This document shows, piece by piece, positions 8,761 through 17,806 of a stretch of 64,000 nucleotides of DNA (its first letter is position 1; every line of letters starts with the position of its first letter). The stretch spans positions 186,001 through 250,000 of the forward strand of contig NZ_SOAP01000004.1 in NCBI RefSeq assembly GCF_004364805.1. Direction: 5' to 3'. A program made the translations under genes and the position numbers. The notes beneath the pieces are model-generated. The model was given only the letters and a program-made list of their open reading frames with translations. It was not told the origin of the DNA and made no database searches. The stretch is from Pelagimonas phthalicica (GTDB taxonomy: Bacteria > Pseudomonadota > Alphaproteobacteria > Rhodobacterales > Rhodobacteraceae).

Positions 8761-10272
8761 ATGACCAAACCCGTTATCCTGACCATTCTCGACGGCTGGG
8801 GCCTGTCCGAGGATACCAAAGCCAACGCGCCCTATCTGGCCAAGACACCCACGATGGACCGCCTGATGGCGACCTGCCCAAACGCAACGCTGATCACCCA
8901 TGGGCCCGATGTCGGCCTGCCGACCGGGCAAATGGGCAACTCTGAGGTTGGACATACCAATATCGGCGCGGGCCGCGTTGTGGCGATGGATCTGGGGCAG
9001 ATTGACCTGTCGATCGAAGATGGCTCCTTTGCCACCCGCCCGGCCTTGGTCGATTTCATCGCCAAGGTGAGGGCTGCAGGCGGTGTTGCCAACATCATGG
9101 GCCTCGTCTCGACAGGCGGCGTGCACAGCCATGAAAACCACCTGCTTGAGGCCGCGCGCGTTTTGACTGAAACGGGGCTCAAGGTGCAAATCCACGCTGT
9201 CACCGACGGGCGCGATGTGGCCCCAAAGTCGGGGCATGACACCGTAACCGCCTTTGAAAGCAAACTGCCCAAGGGGGCGTTTATTGGCACGGTGGTTGGG
9301 CGTTACTTTGCCATGGACCGCGACAATCGCTGGGAACGGGTGCAGCAGGCCTTTGACCTGGTAACAGACGGTTTGGGCCATAGCGAGCCCACTGTCGCCA
9401 AAGCGATTTCCGAAGCTTATCAGCGTGACGAAAGCGACGAATTCATCGCCGCGACCAAGATTGATGGCTATGTCAAACCGGGGTCAGGTGACGGGTTGCT
9501 CTTTATCAATTTCCGCGCCGACCGGGCGCGCGAAATTCTGGCCGCCCTTGCCGACCCGAAGTTTGACGAGTTTGAAACCGGCCCGCGCCCGGATTGGAGC
9601 GATGTGTGCGGCATGGTGGAATATTCCGACAGCCATAACACCTATATGTCGGCGATCTTTCCCAAGCAGGACATCGTGAACACGCTGGGCCATTGGGTGG
9701 CTGAACAGGGCAAGACCCAGTTCCGCCTTGCTGAGACCGAGAAATACCCGCATGTGACGTTCTTTTTGAATGGCGGTGTTGAGGTGCCAGAACCGAACGA
9801 AGACCGGTTCATGCCGAAATCTCCCAAGGTCGCGACCTATGATTTGCAGCCGGAAATGAGCTCGGGCGAAGTGACCGAGAGGTTCCTGGCGGCGATCGAT
9901 CGCGGCTATGATCTGATCGTTGTCAACTATGCCAACCCAGATATGGTCGGCCATACCGGGGATTTGGAGGCGGCGATCAAAGCTTGCGAGGCGGTGGATG
10001 CTGGACTGGGTCAGGTTGTCGCCAAGCTCGAAGAGGTTGGTGGCGCGATGCTGGTGATTGCCGATCACGGCAATTGCGAATGCATGGTTGACCCTGAAAC
10101 CGGCGGGCCGCACACGGCCCATACCACCAATCTGGTACCAGTCGTCCTCTTTGGCGGGCCTGAGGGGGCCGAATTGAAACCCGGTCGCTTGGCAGATGTC
10201 GCGCCGACACTCTTACAAGTCATGGACCTGCCCAAACCCGCCGAAATGACCGGAGAGAGCCTGATCAAGTGA
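8761..10272 (+). CDS. gpmI: 2,3-bisphosphoglycerate-independent phosphoglycerate mutase
   Basis: This 503-residue enzyme interconverts 3- and 2-phosphoglycerate in glycolysis and gluconeogenesis through a phosphoserine intermediate and two manganese ions. The N-terminal LDGWG contains a metal Asp. The nucleophile is Ser61 in GNSEVGHTNIG. The C-terminal metal site has VIADHGNCE and TAHTTN. Length is typical. The TGA stop overlaps the GTG start of the envC-like gene (GTGA), which puts gpmI at the head of a gpmI-envC-ctpA transcription unit. Confidence 0.96.
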   Translation: MTKPVILTILDGWGLSEDTKANAPYLAKTPTMDRLMATCPNATLITHGPDVGLPTGQMGNSEVGHTNIGAGRVVAMDLGQIDLSIEDGSFATRPALVDFIAKVRAAGGVANIMGLVSTGGVHSHENHLLEAARVLTETGLKVQIHAVTDGRDVAPKSGHDTVTAFESKLPKGAFIGTVVGRYFAMDRDNRWERVQQAFDLVTDGLGHSEPTVAKAISEAYQRDESDEFIAATKIDGYVKPGSGDGLLFINFRADRAREILAALADPKFDEFETGPRPDWSDVCGMVEYSDSHNTYMSAIFPKQDIVNTLGHWVAEQGKTQFRLAETEKYPHVTFFLNGGVEVPEPNEDRFMPKSPKVATYDLQPEMSSGEVTERFLAAIDRGYDLIVVNYANPDMVGHTGDLEAAIKACEAVDAGLGQVVAKLEEVGGAMLVIADHGNCECMVDPETGGPHTAHTTNLVPVVLFGGPEGAELKPGRLADVAPTLLQVMDLPKPAEMTGESLIK

Positions 10273-11384
10273 AGTTTGTCGCCCTGATCCTGGCCCTTGC
10301 CGCGACGCCTCTGGCCGCTCAGGACGGCGGCGCAGCTGCGCGCGCCGCTGCGGATGCGCTTGAGGCGGCGGCGATTGGGTTGGATGAGGCGGACAGCGCA
10401 CGTGATCGCGTCAAAGCACTGACGGAAACCGTGCGCGCCTATGAGGATGGCCTGGCCGCCATGCGCGAAGGTCTGCGCGCGGCTGCGGTTCGGGAAACCG
10501 AGTTGAGCAAGAAACTGGCCGCACAGGAGGAAGAGGTTCAGCAGTTCTTGGGTGTGTTGACCGCGCTTGGGGCCAATGCGCAGCCGCAAACCCTGTTGCA
10601 CCCTCAGGGGCCTTTGGGCACGGCACGTTCTGGCATGTTGGTGGCGGCGGTGACGCCCGGTTTGGCGCAACAGGCGGCTGATTTGCGCAAAGACCTGGAT
10701 GAGGTTTCCGCCTTGCGCGAGATTCAACAAGGCGCGGCGCAAACCTTGAAAAAGGGCCTAAGCGGTGCGCAAGAGGCACGCACGGCCTTGTCCAAAGCCA
10801 TTGCCGACCGCAAGGACCTTCCGCGCCGCTTTACCGAAGACCCGATCAAGATCGCCATTCTGATCTCGGCCACTGAAACCTTGCAGGGGTTCGCCTCGGG
10901 CCTGTCTGAGATAACCGAAGACGAGGCCCCGATCACCACCACGCGGATCGACGACCGCATGGGTCTGCTGCCCCTGCCCGTGCGCGGTGTGATCCTGCGC
11001 CAGGCGGGCGAGGCCGACGCAGCAGGTGTCAAACGCCCCGGGATCGTCATGGCAACGCAACCTCAGGCGCTTGTCACTGCCCCGGTTGCGGCAACAATAC
11101 GCTATAATGGCCCCTTGCTAGATTATGGTTTGGTCACCATTCTTGAACCACAAGCCGACCTTTTGCTTGTGTTGGCGGGGCTTGATGCCGTCTATGGTGA
11201 AATCGGTCAAGTTCTGCCCGAAGGCAGCCCGGTGGGCGTCATGGGTGGGGCAATGCAGTTAAATAATACGTCATCTGCCGGTGAGGGGGGTGGCGCCGGG
11301 CGTTCTGAAACGCTCTATATAGAGGTCAGAGAGGGCGACGCGCCCGTCGATCCACTTTTGTGGTTCGCAACCGACAAGGGATAA
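10269..11384 (+). CDS. EnvC-like murein hydrolase activator (degenerate LytM)
   Basis: A 371-residue secreted protein with the signal peptide KFVALILALAATPLAAQ. A long Ala-rich coiled coil (about 25-200) follows, then a C-terminal LytM/M23-like domain. The expected zinc ligands of M23 peptidases are missing; for example, the HxH region reads LLLVLAGLDAVYG. This is the EnvC pattern, in which an inactive LytM domain switches on amidases at the division septum. Translation starts at a GTG overlapping the gpmI stop by four bases. ctpA follows immediately, giving an envelope-remodelling pair. Confidence 0.85.
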   Translation: MKFVALILALAATPLAAQDGGAAARAAADALEAAAIGLDEADSARDRVKALTETVRAYEDGLAAMREGLRAAAVRETELSKKLAAQEEEVQQFLGVLTALGANAQPQTLLHPQGPLGTARSGMLVAAVTPGLAQQAADLRKDLDEVSALREIQQGAAQTLKKGLSGAQEARTALSKAIADRKDLPRRFTEDPIKIAILISATETLQGFASGLSEITEDEAPITTTRIDDRMGLLPLPVRGVILRQAGEADAAGVKRPGIVMATQPQALVTAPVAATIRYNGPLLDYGLVTILEPQADLLLVLAGLDAVYGEIGQVLPEGSPVGVMGGAMQLNNTSSAGEGGGAGRSETLYIEVREGDAPVDPLLWFATDKG

Positions 11385-12725
11385 ATGAGCATGAAAAAAT
11401 TTGTCATGGCCGCATTGGGTGGCACTTTGGCTTCGGTGGTGGCGACCACACAATTTGTAGGGCCCCTGCTGGCGCAAGAAGCCAACCGCCCCGCCAGCGT
11501 CTATGAACAGCTTGACCTGTTCGGCGATATTTTCGAACGCATCCGCGCGCAATATGTCAGCGAAGTCGATGAGGCCGAGCTGATCGAGGCCGCGATCAAC
11601 GGCATGTTGACCTCGCTTGATCCGCATTCCAGCTATTTGCCACCGCAAGACGCCGAAGATATGCGCGTGCAGACACGTGGCGAATTTGGCGGTCTTGGCA
11701 TCGAGGTCACGCAGGAAGACGGGTTCGTCAAGGTGGTCTCGCCCATCGATGGCACCCCGGCTGACGCGGCGGGCATGGAAGCCGGCGATTTCATCACCCA
11801 TGTGGATGGTGAATCAGTCTTGGGGCTGCAACTGGATGAGGCTGTTGATCTGATGCGCGGACCGGTGGGTTCGGAAATCGTGATCACCGTGGTGCGTGAA
11901 GGCGAAGAAGAGCCGTTTGACGTCTCGATCATCCGCGACACGATCAAACTGACCGCCGTGCGTTCGCGCCTTGAAGGCGAAACCGTTGTTTTGCGGGTGA
12001 CCACCTTTAACGACCAGACCTTCCCCAACCTGGCTGATGGCCTGGCCAAGCAGGTCGAAGAGGCTGGCGGCATGGACAATGTGAACGGCTTTGTTCTGGA
12101 TCTGCGCAACAACCCGGGTGGTCTGCTGACCCAGGCGATCAAAGTGTCGGACGCCTTCCTTGAGGCCGGTGAAATCGTGTCGACCCGTGGTCGCAATCCG
12201 GCAGATGGCGAACGGTTCAACGCCCAGCCCGGCGATCTGGCTGTTGGCAAACCGCTGGTCGTGCTGATCAATGGCGGCTCGGCCTCGGCCTCAGAAATTG
12301 TGGCGGGCGCGTTGCAGGATCACCGTCGCGCGATTGTTGTCGGCACCAAAAGCTTTGGTAAAGGGTCGGTTCAGACCGTGATGCCGCTGCGGGGCGATGG
12401 CGCGATGCGCCTGACCACAGCGCGGTATTACACCCCGTCGGGCCGCTCCATTCAGGCCCTGGGCGTGTCGCCGGATATTGTTGTGGAACAACCGCGCCGC
12501 CGCCCGGATGAGGAAGAGGAAGAAACCAACAACCGTTTCTCCCGCTCTGAGGCGGATCTGCGCGGACGTCTGGACAATGACTCGCTCTCAGAAGATGAGA
12601 TTCGTCAGATCGAGGAAGATCGTGAAAAGGCTGAAGCCGCTGCGCAATTGCGTGAGGATGATTACCAGCTAGCCTATGCAATCGACATCCTGCGCGGGTT
12701 GTCTGCGCTAGATCCGGCAAAGTAA
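11385..12725 (+). CDS. ctpA: S41 carboxy-terminal processing protease CtpA
   Basis: A 446-residue periplasmic protease. An N-terminal hydrophobic export segment (about 5-30) is followed by a PDZ domain at about 90-175 with the carboxylate-binding GGLGIEV. The S41 catalytic core then has the Ser motif SASASE (299-304) and the Lys in SFGKG (326). The C-terminal tail is acidic and charged. CTPs trim periplasmic and lipoprotein C-termini and often control murein hydrolases, which fits the adjacent envC gene. It begins directly after the envC stop codon, and a second in-frame ATG lies two codons later. Confidence 0.94.
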   Translation: MSMKKFVMAALGGTLASVVATTQFVGPLLAQEANRPASVYEQLDLFGDIFERIRAQYVSEVDEAELIEAAINGMLTSLDPHSSYLPPQDAEDMRVQTRGEFGGLGIEVTQEDGFVKVVSPIDGTPADAAGMEAGDFITHVDGESVLGLQLDEAVDLMRGPVGSEIVITVVREGEEEPFDVSIIRDTIKLTAVRSRLEGETVVLRVTTFNDQTFPNLADGLAKQVEEAGGMDNVNGFVLDLRNNPGGLLTQAIKVSDAFLEAGEIVSTRGRNPADGERFNAQPGDLAVGKPLVVLINGGSASASEIVAGALQDHRRAIVVGTKSFGKGSVQTVMPLRGDGAMRLTTARYYTPSGRSIQALGVSPDIVVEQPRRRPDEEEEETNNRFSRSEADLRGRLDNDSLSEDEIRQIEEDREKAEAAAQLREDDYQLAYAIDILRGLSALDPAK

Positions 12726-12747
12726 GCCCTGAACCTTTGGGGGAGTT

Positions 12748-12812
12748 GGGGCGCTGCCCCGTCCCGAGCATGCTCGGGACTCCCCGGGATATTTTTGGCC
12801 CAAAGAAACCAG
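12748..12812 (+). repeat. 65-bp dispersed double-hairpin repeat, copy 2
   Basis: Same architecture as the copies at 4689 and 17733: hairpin GGGGC-GCT-GCCCC, palindrome GTCCCGAGCATGCTCGGGAC, tail CCCCGGGATATTTTTGG and end AGAAACCAG. It starts 22 bases after ctpA and lies in the same direction as transcription, so its hairpins would form in the 3' end of the ctpA mRNA. It could act as a terminator or stabiliser. Confidence 0.85.
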
Positions 12813-12909
12813 GACGGATTCGCGGGCCCAAGGGCGGCACCCGGTTGGCAAGGGTTGCAAATTTGTGCAAAGCCTGTGGCTGAGTATCTTAGCCTGAAAG
12901 ACCCTTGCC

Positions 12910-13404
12910 ATGACCAAAACCCTGAGCGCCGAAGAGATCGCCAAGCTGCCCTATCGCAAGAATGTCGGGGTGATGCTGGTCAATGAGCAAGGGCATGCCT
13001 GGGTTGGCCAGCGCTTGGACAGCGAGGTGCCGGCCTGGCAAATGCCGCAAGGCGGGATCGACAAGGGCGAAGACCCCCAAACCGCCGCCCTTCGCGAGCT
13101 TGAGGAAGAGACCGGTGTTTCCCCTGATCTGGTCAGCACCATAGCCGAAACCGCAGGTTGGGTTGCCTATGACCTGCCGCATGACATAGTGCCCAAGATC
13201 TGGAAAGGGCGGTTTAAAGGGCAAGAGCAAAAGTGGTTCCTGTTCCGTTTTCACGGCTCGGACGAGCAGATTAATATCGAGGTCGAGCATCCCGAGTTTT
13301 CGCAATGGCGCTGGTTGCCGGTTGATGAAGTCGTCGCGCAGATCGTGCCATTTAAACGCGGTGTTTATGAACAGGTGATAGAGGAATTTCGATCCCACCT
13401 ATGA
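12910..13404 (+). CDS. rppH: RNA pyrophosphohydrolase RppH
   Basis: This 164-residue Nudix hydrolase removes pyrophosphate from mRNA 5' ends and so triggers decay. The Nudix box at about 48-70 is complete ([20 protein letters not shown] then TGV). Family features around it include NVGVMLVN and AWQMPQGG. The gpmI-envC-ctpA-rppH order is a familiar alphaproteobacterial arrangement. A dispersed repeat separates rppH from ctpA, so it probably has its own promoter in the 184-base gap. Confidence 0.93.
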   Translation: MTKTLSAEEIAKLPYRKNVGVMLVNEQGHAWVGQRLDSEVPAWQMPQGGIDKGEDPQTAALRELEEETGVSPDLVSTIAETAGWVAYDLPHDIVPKIWKGRFKGQEQKWFLFRFHGSDEQINIEVEHPEFSQWRWLPVDEVVAQIVPFKRGVYEQVIEEFRSHL

Positions 13405-13413
13405 GGTTCCTCT

Positions 13414-13899
13414 ATGAGGCGTTCCGGCCTGATCTTTAGTTTGCTCATATGCCTGATGGCGTATCCCGCCCTGGCCCTGAGTTGTCTGAAACCGGATGTC
13501 GTTCGCAGTTACCTGGCGGCACATCACTCTGAGGATCGCTGGGGCGCAGTGGTGGGCCGATTGCATTTTGACGAAAGCAGGCGGCCCGGCGCGGTGGGGG
13601 GTAGTGATCGTGAAGGTGTGCTTTTGCGCGGGCAGTTTGTCGGTTACTCGCTGAGTGAAGACGGCTTTGACGAACCGTTTCAAAGCCATGTCACTGTTCA
13701 AATTGACTGTTTCGCCAGTTGGTGTGGCCACCCGAAATCAGGCGCGCGCTATCTGGCTTTCGTCAAACGTGTTGGCGGACGGCATGTGATCATTTCCGAT
13801 CCCTGCGAGTCATGGCTGTTCAAGAACCCGCGCCGAAAGGACCTGAAGGCGCTGCATCGTTGCTTTACCGGCGGCTATTGTCAGGTCGAAGAGGACTAA
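13414..13899 (+). CDS. Secreted cysteine-rich hypothetical protein
   Basis: A 161-residue protein with a clear signal peptide (GLIFSLLICLMAYPALA) and likely cleavage before LSC. The mature part has six cysteines: near the N-terminus, in CFASWCG, in DPCESW and in CFTGGYC. They could form disulfides in the periplasm. The order Cys-Gly, then GARYLAFV, then a late Cys resembles the netrin/TIMP-like (NTR) fold, but this is tentative. GAGG at the rppH stop serves as the ribosome site, so it is probably coupled to rppH. Its end overlaps the convergent WYL regulator by 35 bases. Confidence 0.75.
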   Translation: MRRSGLIFSLLICLMAYPALALSCLKPDVVRSYLAAHHSEDRWGAVVGRLHFDESRRPGAVGGSDREGVLLRGQFVGYSLSEDGFDEPFQSHVTVQIDCFASWCGHPKSGARYLAFVKRVGGRHVIISDPCESWLFKNPRRKDLKALHRCFTGGYCQVEED

Positions 13900-14608
13900 C
13901 CTTGGACCCGTCGCAATCCGGTTGTTCTGACGGCTCAAAGCGTTTCAAAGCCTCGCGCAGTAGCCTGACACGATGGGGGCGGAAGGATTGGCTGGTGACT
14001 TCCAGCTCCGCCATGCGATCCAATCGAAAGGTTCGAAACGCCTGGCGTAATTGGCATTCGGCAATCAGGCAGTGGCTTTGCTCAAAGAACACAATCGAAA
14101 GCGGTTTGACCGTGCGTTGCGTCGGGGCCCCGTTGCGGTCGGTATAGCTGAACGTCACCTGCTTTTCTTCCCAACAGGCCTTGCGCAAAGCACTAGCATC
14201 CACGCCCGGAGACGGGGTAGGGAAAAACCGATGCGCCGTTAGAACCGCGTGTTTCAACCGATGCGCCTGCGCCTCTGGCAAACGCGCCTTGAGCCGTGCC
14301 AAAGCGCGCTCGGCAGCTTCGGCCAAGGCCGGATCCCCCACCGCTCGCACCTCGCGCAGGCCAACAACCAGCGCCTCCAGCTCTTCGTCATCGAAACTGA
14401 GCGGGGGCAGATGTGCGTCTTCGATCAAGGTATAGCCAAACCCCGCAGCACCATCGATCACCGCGCCCAGCCCCCGCAGGGCGTCAATGTCGCGGTAAAG
14501 CGTGCGTTCAGACACCCCGGTTTCATCAGCCAACTGCCCCGCGGTTACAGGCGGGGGCAGACGGCGCATTGTGTCCATCAATTGGAAAAGGCGTTCGGTA
14601 CGTGACAT
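13865..14608 (-). CDS. YafY-type HTH-WYL transcriptional regulator
   Basis: A 247-residue regulator. An HTH_11-type winged helix at about 1-60 (TAGQLADETGVSERTLYRDI) is followed by a WYL ligand-sensing domain, where YTDRNGAPTQRTVKPLSIVF is the core strand region. WYL regulators usually control a neighbouring gene in response to a nucleotide or small ligand. I chose the ATG at 14608 (MSRTERL), which matches family starts; an in-frame ATG lies eight codons upstream without a ribosome site. It is divergent from the GST gene 81 bases away, its probable target. Confidence 0.87.
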   Translation of the reverse strand: MSRTERLFQLMDTMRRLPPPVTAGQLADETGVSERTLYRDIDALRGLGAVIDGAAGFGYTLIEDAHLPPLSFDDEELEALVVGLREVRAVGDPALAEAAERALARLKARLPEAQAHRLKHAVLTAHRFFPTPSPGVDASALRKACWEEKQVTFSYTDRNGAPTQRTVKPLSIVFFEQSHCLIAECQLRQAFRTFRLDRMAELEVTSQSFRPHRVRLLREALKRFEPSEQPDCDGSKVSPLRPDNSRR

Positions 14609-14689
14609 GGCCCAACCATACAAACAGATCATGACAAAAACTGACAGGGGGCACCGCTAGGTCAAAAGAAATTGTGTAGGAGATTACAG

Positions 14690-15415
14690 ATGTTGAAACT
14701 GATCACTTTCCCCGCCGGTCTAAACGAACCCTCCATGAGCCCATTTTGCACCAAGGCCATGATCTTACTGAACATGTCGGGACAACACTGGCAGCCCGAA
14801 ATCGTTAGCACACCGACGCTGAGCCCAACCAAGAAACTGCCAGCCCTGCGTGTGGGTGACCGGATCATTCCTGACAGCAACCAGATTTTGGCCTGGTTGG
14901 AGCAAAACGGGGCCAAGTTGTTCCCGCGCCTGTCCGAAGCCGAAAAGACCCAGGCCCATATGCTGATCCGCATGGTCGAAGAGAACCTGCGCTATGGGCT
15001 TTTGCATGATCGTTGGCTGGATGCCGGTAATTGGGGGCAGGTGCGGCCGGTGCTGTTCAAGGGTATTCCCTGGCCTGTCAGTGCCGTGGTGCCACGTGTG
15101 GTGCGCAACCAGGTGAGGCAGGCAACCCTGGCCCAGGGTTTGACACGCTTGCCCGAGGCGGGGCGGTTGTCCAATCTCGGCGCGGATCTTGAGGCCCTGA
15201 CCATGCAACTGGGCGATCAGCCCTATTTGTTTGGTGATCAACCCTGCGCCGCAGACGCCTCAGCGTTGCCGGTGCTTAGTTCGATCGACAACCTGCCAAA
15301 GCAGACACCCTTGCGCCGGATGCTGCGCGAGAACACAGGGTTGATGCGCTACATCGAACGTGGCCGGGCCGAGATTTACCCGGCCCCGGTTTCGGCTATT
15401 TCCGCCGCCGCGTGA
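14690..15415 (+). CDS. Glutathione S-transferase family protein
   Basis: A 241-residue protein with a thioredoxin-like GST N-terminal domain, where SPFCTKA lies at the active-site position and KKLPALRVGDRIIPDSNQI forms the glutathione-binding cis-Pro and Ser region. An all-helical C-terminal domain follows. It looks like the metaxin/failed-axon-type GST subgroup. Its substrate is unknown. The ATG at 14690 follows TAGGAG. It is divergently paired with the WYL regulator, and its 3' end overlaps the convergent rnr gene by 20 bases. Confidence 0.82.
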   Translation: MLKLITFPAGLNEPSMSPFCTKAMILLNMSGQHWQPEIVSTPTLSPTKKLPALRVGDRIIPDSNQILAWLEQNGAKLFPRLSEAEKTQAHMLIRMVEENLRYGLLHDRWLDAGNWGQVRPVLFKGIPWPVSAVVPRVVRNQVRQATLAQGLTRLPEAGRLSNLGADLEALTMQLGDQPYLFGDQPCAADASALPVLSSIDNLPKQTPLRRMLRENTGLMRYIERGRAEIYPAPVSAISAAA

Positions 15416-17681
15416 CTTTGCGTTTGGTCTTGGCGGCCTTGATCTTGGACTTGGCCGCCTTGCGTTTGGGCGATGGGCCCGCCTTGCGCCGGCCCCGCCC
15501 AAATCCATGCATCCGCCCGCCTGATCCACGCTCGACCTCTTTGCCCTCGAGTTCAAGCATCTCAAAGGCGATGCCACCAGTAACCGGCGCGGCCTCAATC
15601 AGTTTCACCTTTGCCCGCATTCCCAACGCAATTATGCGCCCCGTGTCACCCCCCATCAGGGTCCCGGCCTCGCGGTCGAAATGGAAGTACTCATTCCCAA
15701 GAGTCGAGATCGGCACCAGCCCATCCGCCCCGGTTTCGTCCAGCTTCACAAAGACCCCGAACTTGGCAATGCCCGAGATCTTGCCGGTGAACTCGGCACC
15801 AATCCGGTCGCTGAGGAAAGCGGCCAGATAGCGGTCGGTCGTATCACGTTCGGCAAGCATGGACCGTCGCTCGGTATCGGAAATATGCTGCGCCGTCGCC
15901 TCAAGCGTTTCCAGATCAACCGGTGACAGCCCATCACCACCCCAACCATGCGCCGTAATCAGCGCGCGATGCACGATCAGGTCGCTATAACGACGAATGG
16001 GCGAGGTGAAATGCGCGTAATTCTTAAGCGCGAGGCCGAAATGGCCAAAGTTTTGCGGGTTGTAATAGGCCTGCGTCATGCTGCGCAGCGTGGCGAGATT
16101 GATCAGCTCCGCCTCATCCGTGCCTTCGGCGTCATGTAGCAGCTTATTCAGGTGCCGGGTTTGCAGAACCTGCCCCTTGGCCAGCACCAGCCCTGCGCTT
16201 TGCGCGGTTTCGCGCAAGCTGTCGAGCTTCTCCATCGCCGGCTCTTCATGCACGCGGAACAACAGCGGTGTGTTCTTGGCAATTAGGGTTTCGGCGGCAG
16301 CAACATTGGCCAAGACCATGCATTCTTCGATCAGGCGATGCGCGTCGAGCCGTTCGGTGAAATCCACCGATTGCACCTTGCCGTCATCATCCAGAACCAC
16401 TTTGCGCTCGGGCAGATCCAGATCAAGCGGCTGGCGGCGTTCGCGCGCAGACCGCAGGGCCGCGTAGGCCGCGTATAGCGGACGGATCACCGGATGAATC
16501 AGGGATTCGGTGCGTTCATTCGGCTCGCCATCCATGGCGGCCTGCACTTCTTGGTAATTCAACGAGGCTGGAGAGCGCATCAACCCGCGCACAAAACGGT
16601 GCGAGATTTTGTTGCCCTCAGCATCCAGTACCATGCGCACCGCCAAACAGGCGCGCGGCACCCCTTCGTGCAGCGAACAGAGATCACCCGACAGGCGATC
16701 CGGCAGCATGGGAACCACGCGATCCGGGAAATAGCTGGAATTGCCTCGCTTGCGCGCCTCGCGATCTAGCTTGGAACCGGGGCTCACATAATGAGCCACA
16801 TCTGCAATCGCCACCCAAAGGATGTGACCACCGGGATTGTTAGGGTCGCTATCCGCCTCGGCAAAGACCGCGTCGTCGTGATCCCGCGCATCTGACGGGT
16901 CGATGGTGACCAGTGGCATGTCACGCAGATCCTCGCGCCCTTTCAGCCCCGCGGGCTTCATGGCGTCTGCCTCGTCCAGCACCTCCTGGGGGAAATCATC
17001 GGGAATGCCATGCTGGTGAATGGCAATCAGCGACACGGCGCGCGGTGCGGTCGGATCGCCCAGCCGAAGCACAATACGCGCCTTTGGCAGGCCCATGCGC
17101 CCCTTGGGCCCGGCCTGCTCTGCCTCGACCAGCTCGCCATCCTTGGCCCCGCCGGTGGCGTCCGGCGCAACCAGCCATTCCTTGTCATTGCCCTTGTCGA
17201 TGGGCATGATCCGCCCGCCTTCCGAGCCTTGCCGAAAGATCCCGACAACCTTGCGCGGGCTCGAGCCAATGCGGCGGATCAGGCGCGCCTCGTAATTGTG
17301 GTCATCCTCATGCACGACCTGCAGCCGCGCCAAGATCCGATCCCCCTCGCCCAGCGCCGGATCGGAGTTGCGCGGCACATATAGCACCACCGGCTCGACG
17401 CCCTCGCCATGCCATTCCAGCGGGCGGGCAAAGAGATCACCGTGATCATTCGGGGCCAAGACCTGCAACACACTGACCGGCGGCAGGCGGTCCGGGTCCC
17501 GATAGGTCTTTTTACGCTTGGACAGGTGCCCCTCATCCTCCAGCTCCTTCAACAGGCGCTTGAGGTCAATCCGCGCCGCGCCCTTGATCCCAAAGGCCTT
17601 GGCGATGTCGCGTTTCGAAGTGAGGGTCGGGTTCTCGCTGATCCAATCCAGGATCTGCGACTTGTTTGGCAAGGTGCTCAT
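15396..17681 (-). CDS. rnr: Ribonuclease R
   Basis: A 761-residue 3'-5' exoribonuclease. An N-terminal helix-turn-helix-like region (about 1-70) and cold-shock domains are followed by the RNB catalytic domain, whose magnesium-binding Asp cluster is in DPSDARDHDDA (near residue 260). An S1 RNA-binding domain follows at about 635-715. The long Lys/Arg-rich tail typical of RNase R closes the protein. It degrades structured RNA and rRNA. A strong GGAGG site stands just before the ATG. A dispersed repeat sits upstream, between rnr and the DUF2064 gene. Confidence 0.95.
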   Translation of the reverse strand: MSTLPNKSQILDWISENPTLTSKRDIAKAFGIKGAARIDLKRLLKELEDEGHLSKRKKTYRDPDRLPPVSVLQVLAPNDHGDLFARPLEWHGEGVEPVVLYVPRNSDPALGEGDRILARLQVVHEDDHNYEARLIRRIGSSPRKVVGIFRQGSEGGRIMPIDKGNDKEWLVAPDATGGAKDGELVEAEQAGPKGRMGLPKARIVLRLGDPTAPRAVSLIAIHQHGIPDDFPQEVLDEADAMKPAGLKGREDLRDMPLVTIDPSDARDHDDAVFAEADSDPNNPGGHILWVAIADVAHYVSPGSKLDREARKRGNSSYFPDRVVPMLPDRLSGDLCSLHEGVPRACLAVRMVLDAEGNKISHRFVRGLMRSPASLNYQEVQAAMDGEPNERTESLIHPVIRPLYAAYAALRSARERRQPLDLDLPERKVVLDDDGKVQSVDFTERLDAHRLIEECMVLANVAAAETLIAKNTPLLFRVHEEPAMEKLDSLRETAQSAGLVLAKGQVLQTRHLNKLLHDAEGTDEAELINLATLRSMTQAYYNPQNFGHFGLALKNYAHFTSPIRRYSDLIVHRALITAHGWGGDGLSPVDLETLEATAQHISDTERRSMLAERDTTDRYLAAFLSDRIGAEFTGKISGIAKFGVFVKLDETGADGLVPISTLGNEYFHFDREAGTLMGGDTGRIIALGMRAKVKLIEAAPVTGGIAFEMLELEGKEVERGSGGRMHGFGRGRRKAGPSPKRKAAKSKIKAAKTKRKVTRRRK

Positions 17682-17732
17682 GCGCCTCCCCTAACATGAG
17701 AGGGCAACAGCGTCATGGGCAAAATGCCACCT

Positions 17733-17797
17733 TGGGTTTCTTTGGGCCCCAAATATCCCGGGGAGTCCCGAGCTTGCTCGGGACGGGGCAGCGCCCC
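17733..17797 (-). repeat. 65-bp dispersed double-hairpin repeat, copy 3
   Basis: Read on the minus strand it has the same order as copy 2: GGGGC-GCT-GCCCC, palindrome GTCCCGAGCAAGCTCGGGAC, CCCCGGGATATT, then AAAGAAACC. It starts 9 bases beyond the stop of the minus-strand DUF2064 gene, in the transcribed direction, as copy 2 does after ctpA. The tail has TTTGGGG where the other copies have TTTTTGG. Confidence 0.83.
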
Positions 17798-17806
17798 AGC
17801 CCCCCC

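Noticed and set aside
10269-11384. Active M23 endopeptidase
   Set aside because: The zinc ligands of the LytM domain are not present, so an activator role is more likely.
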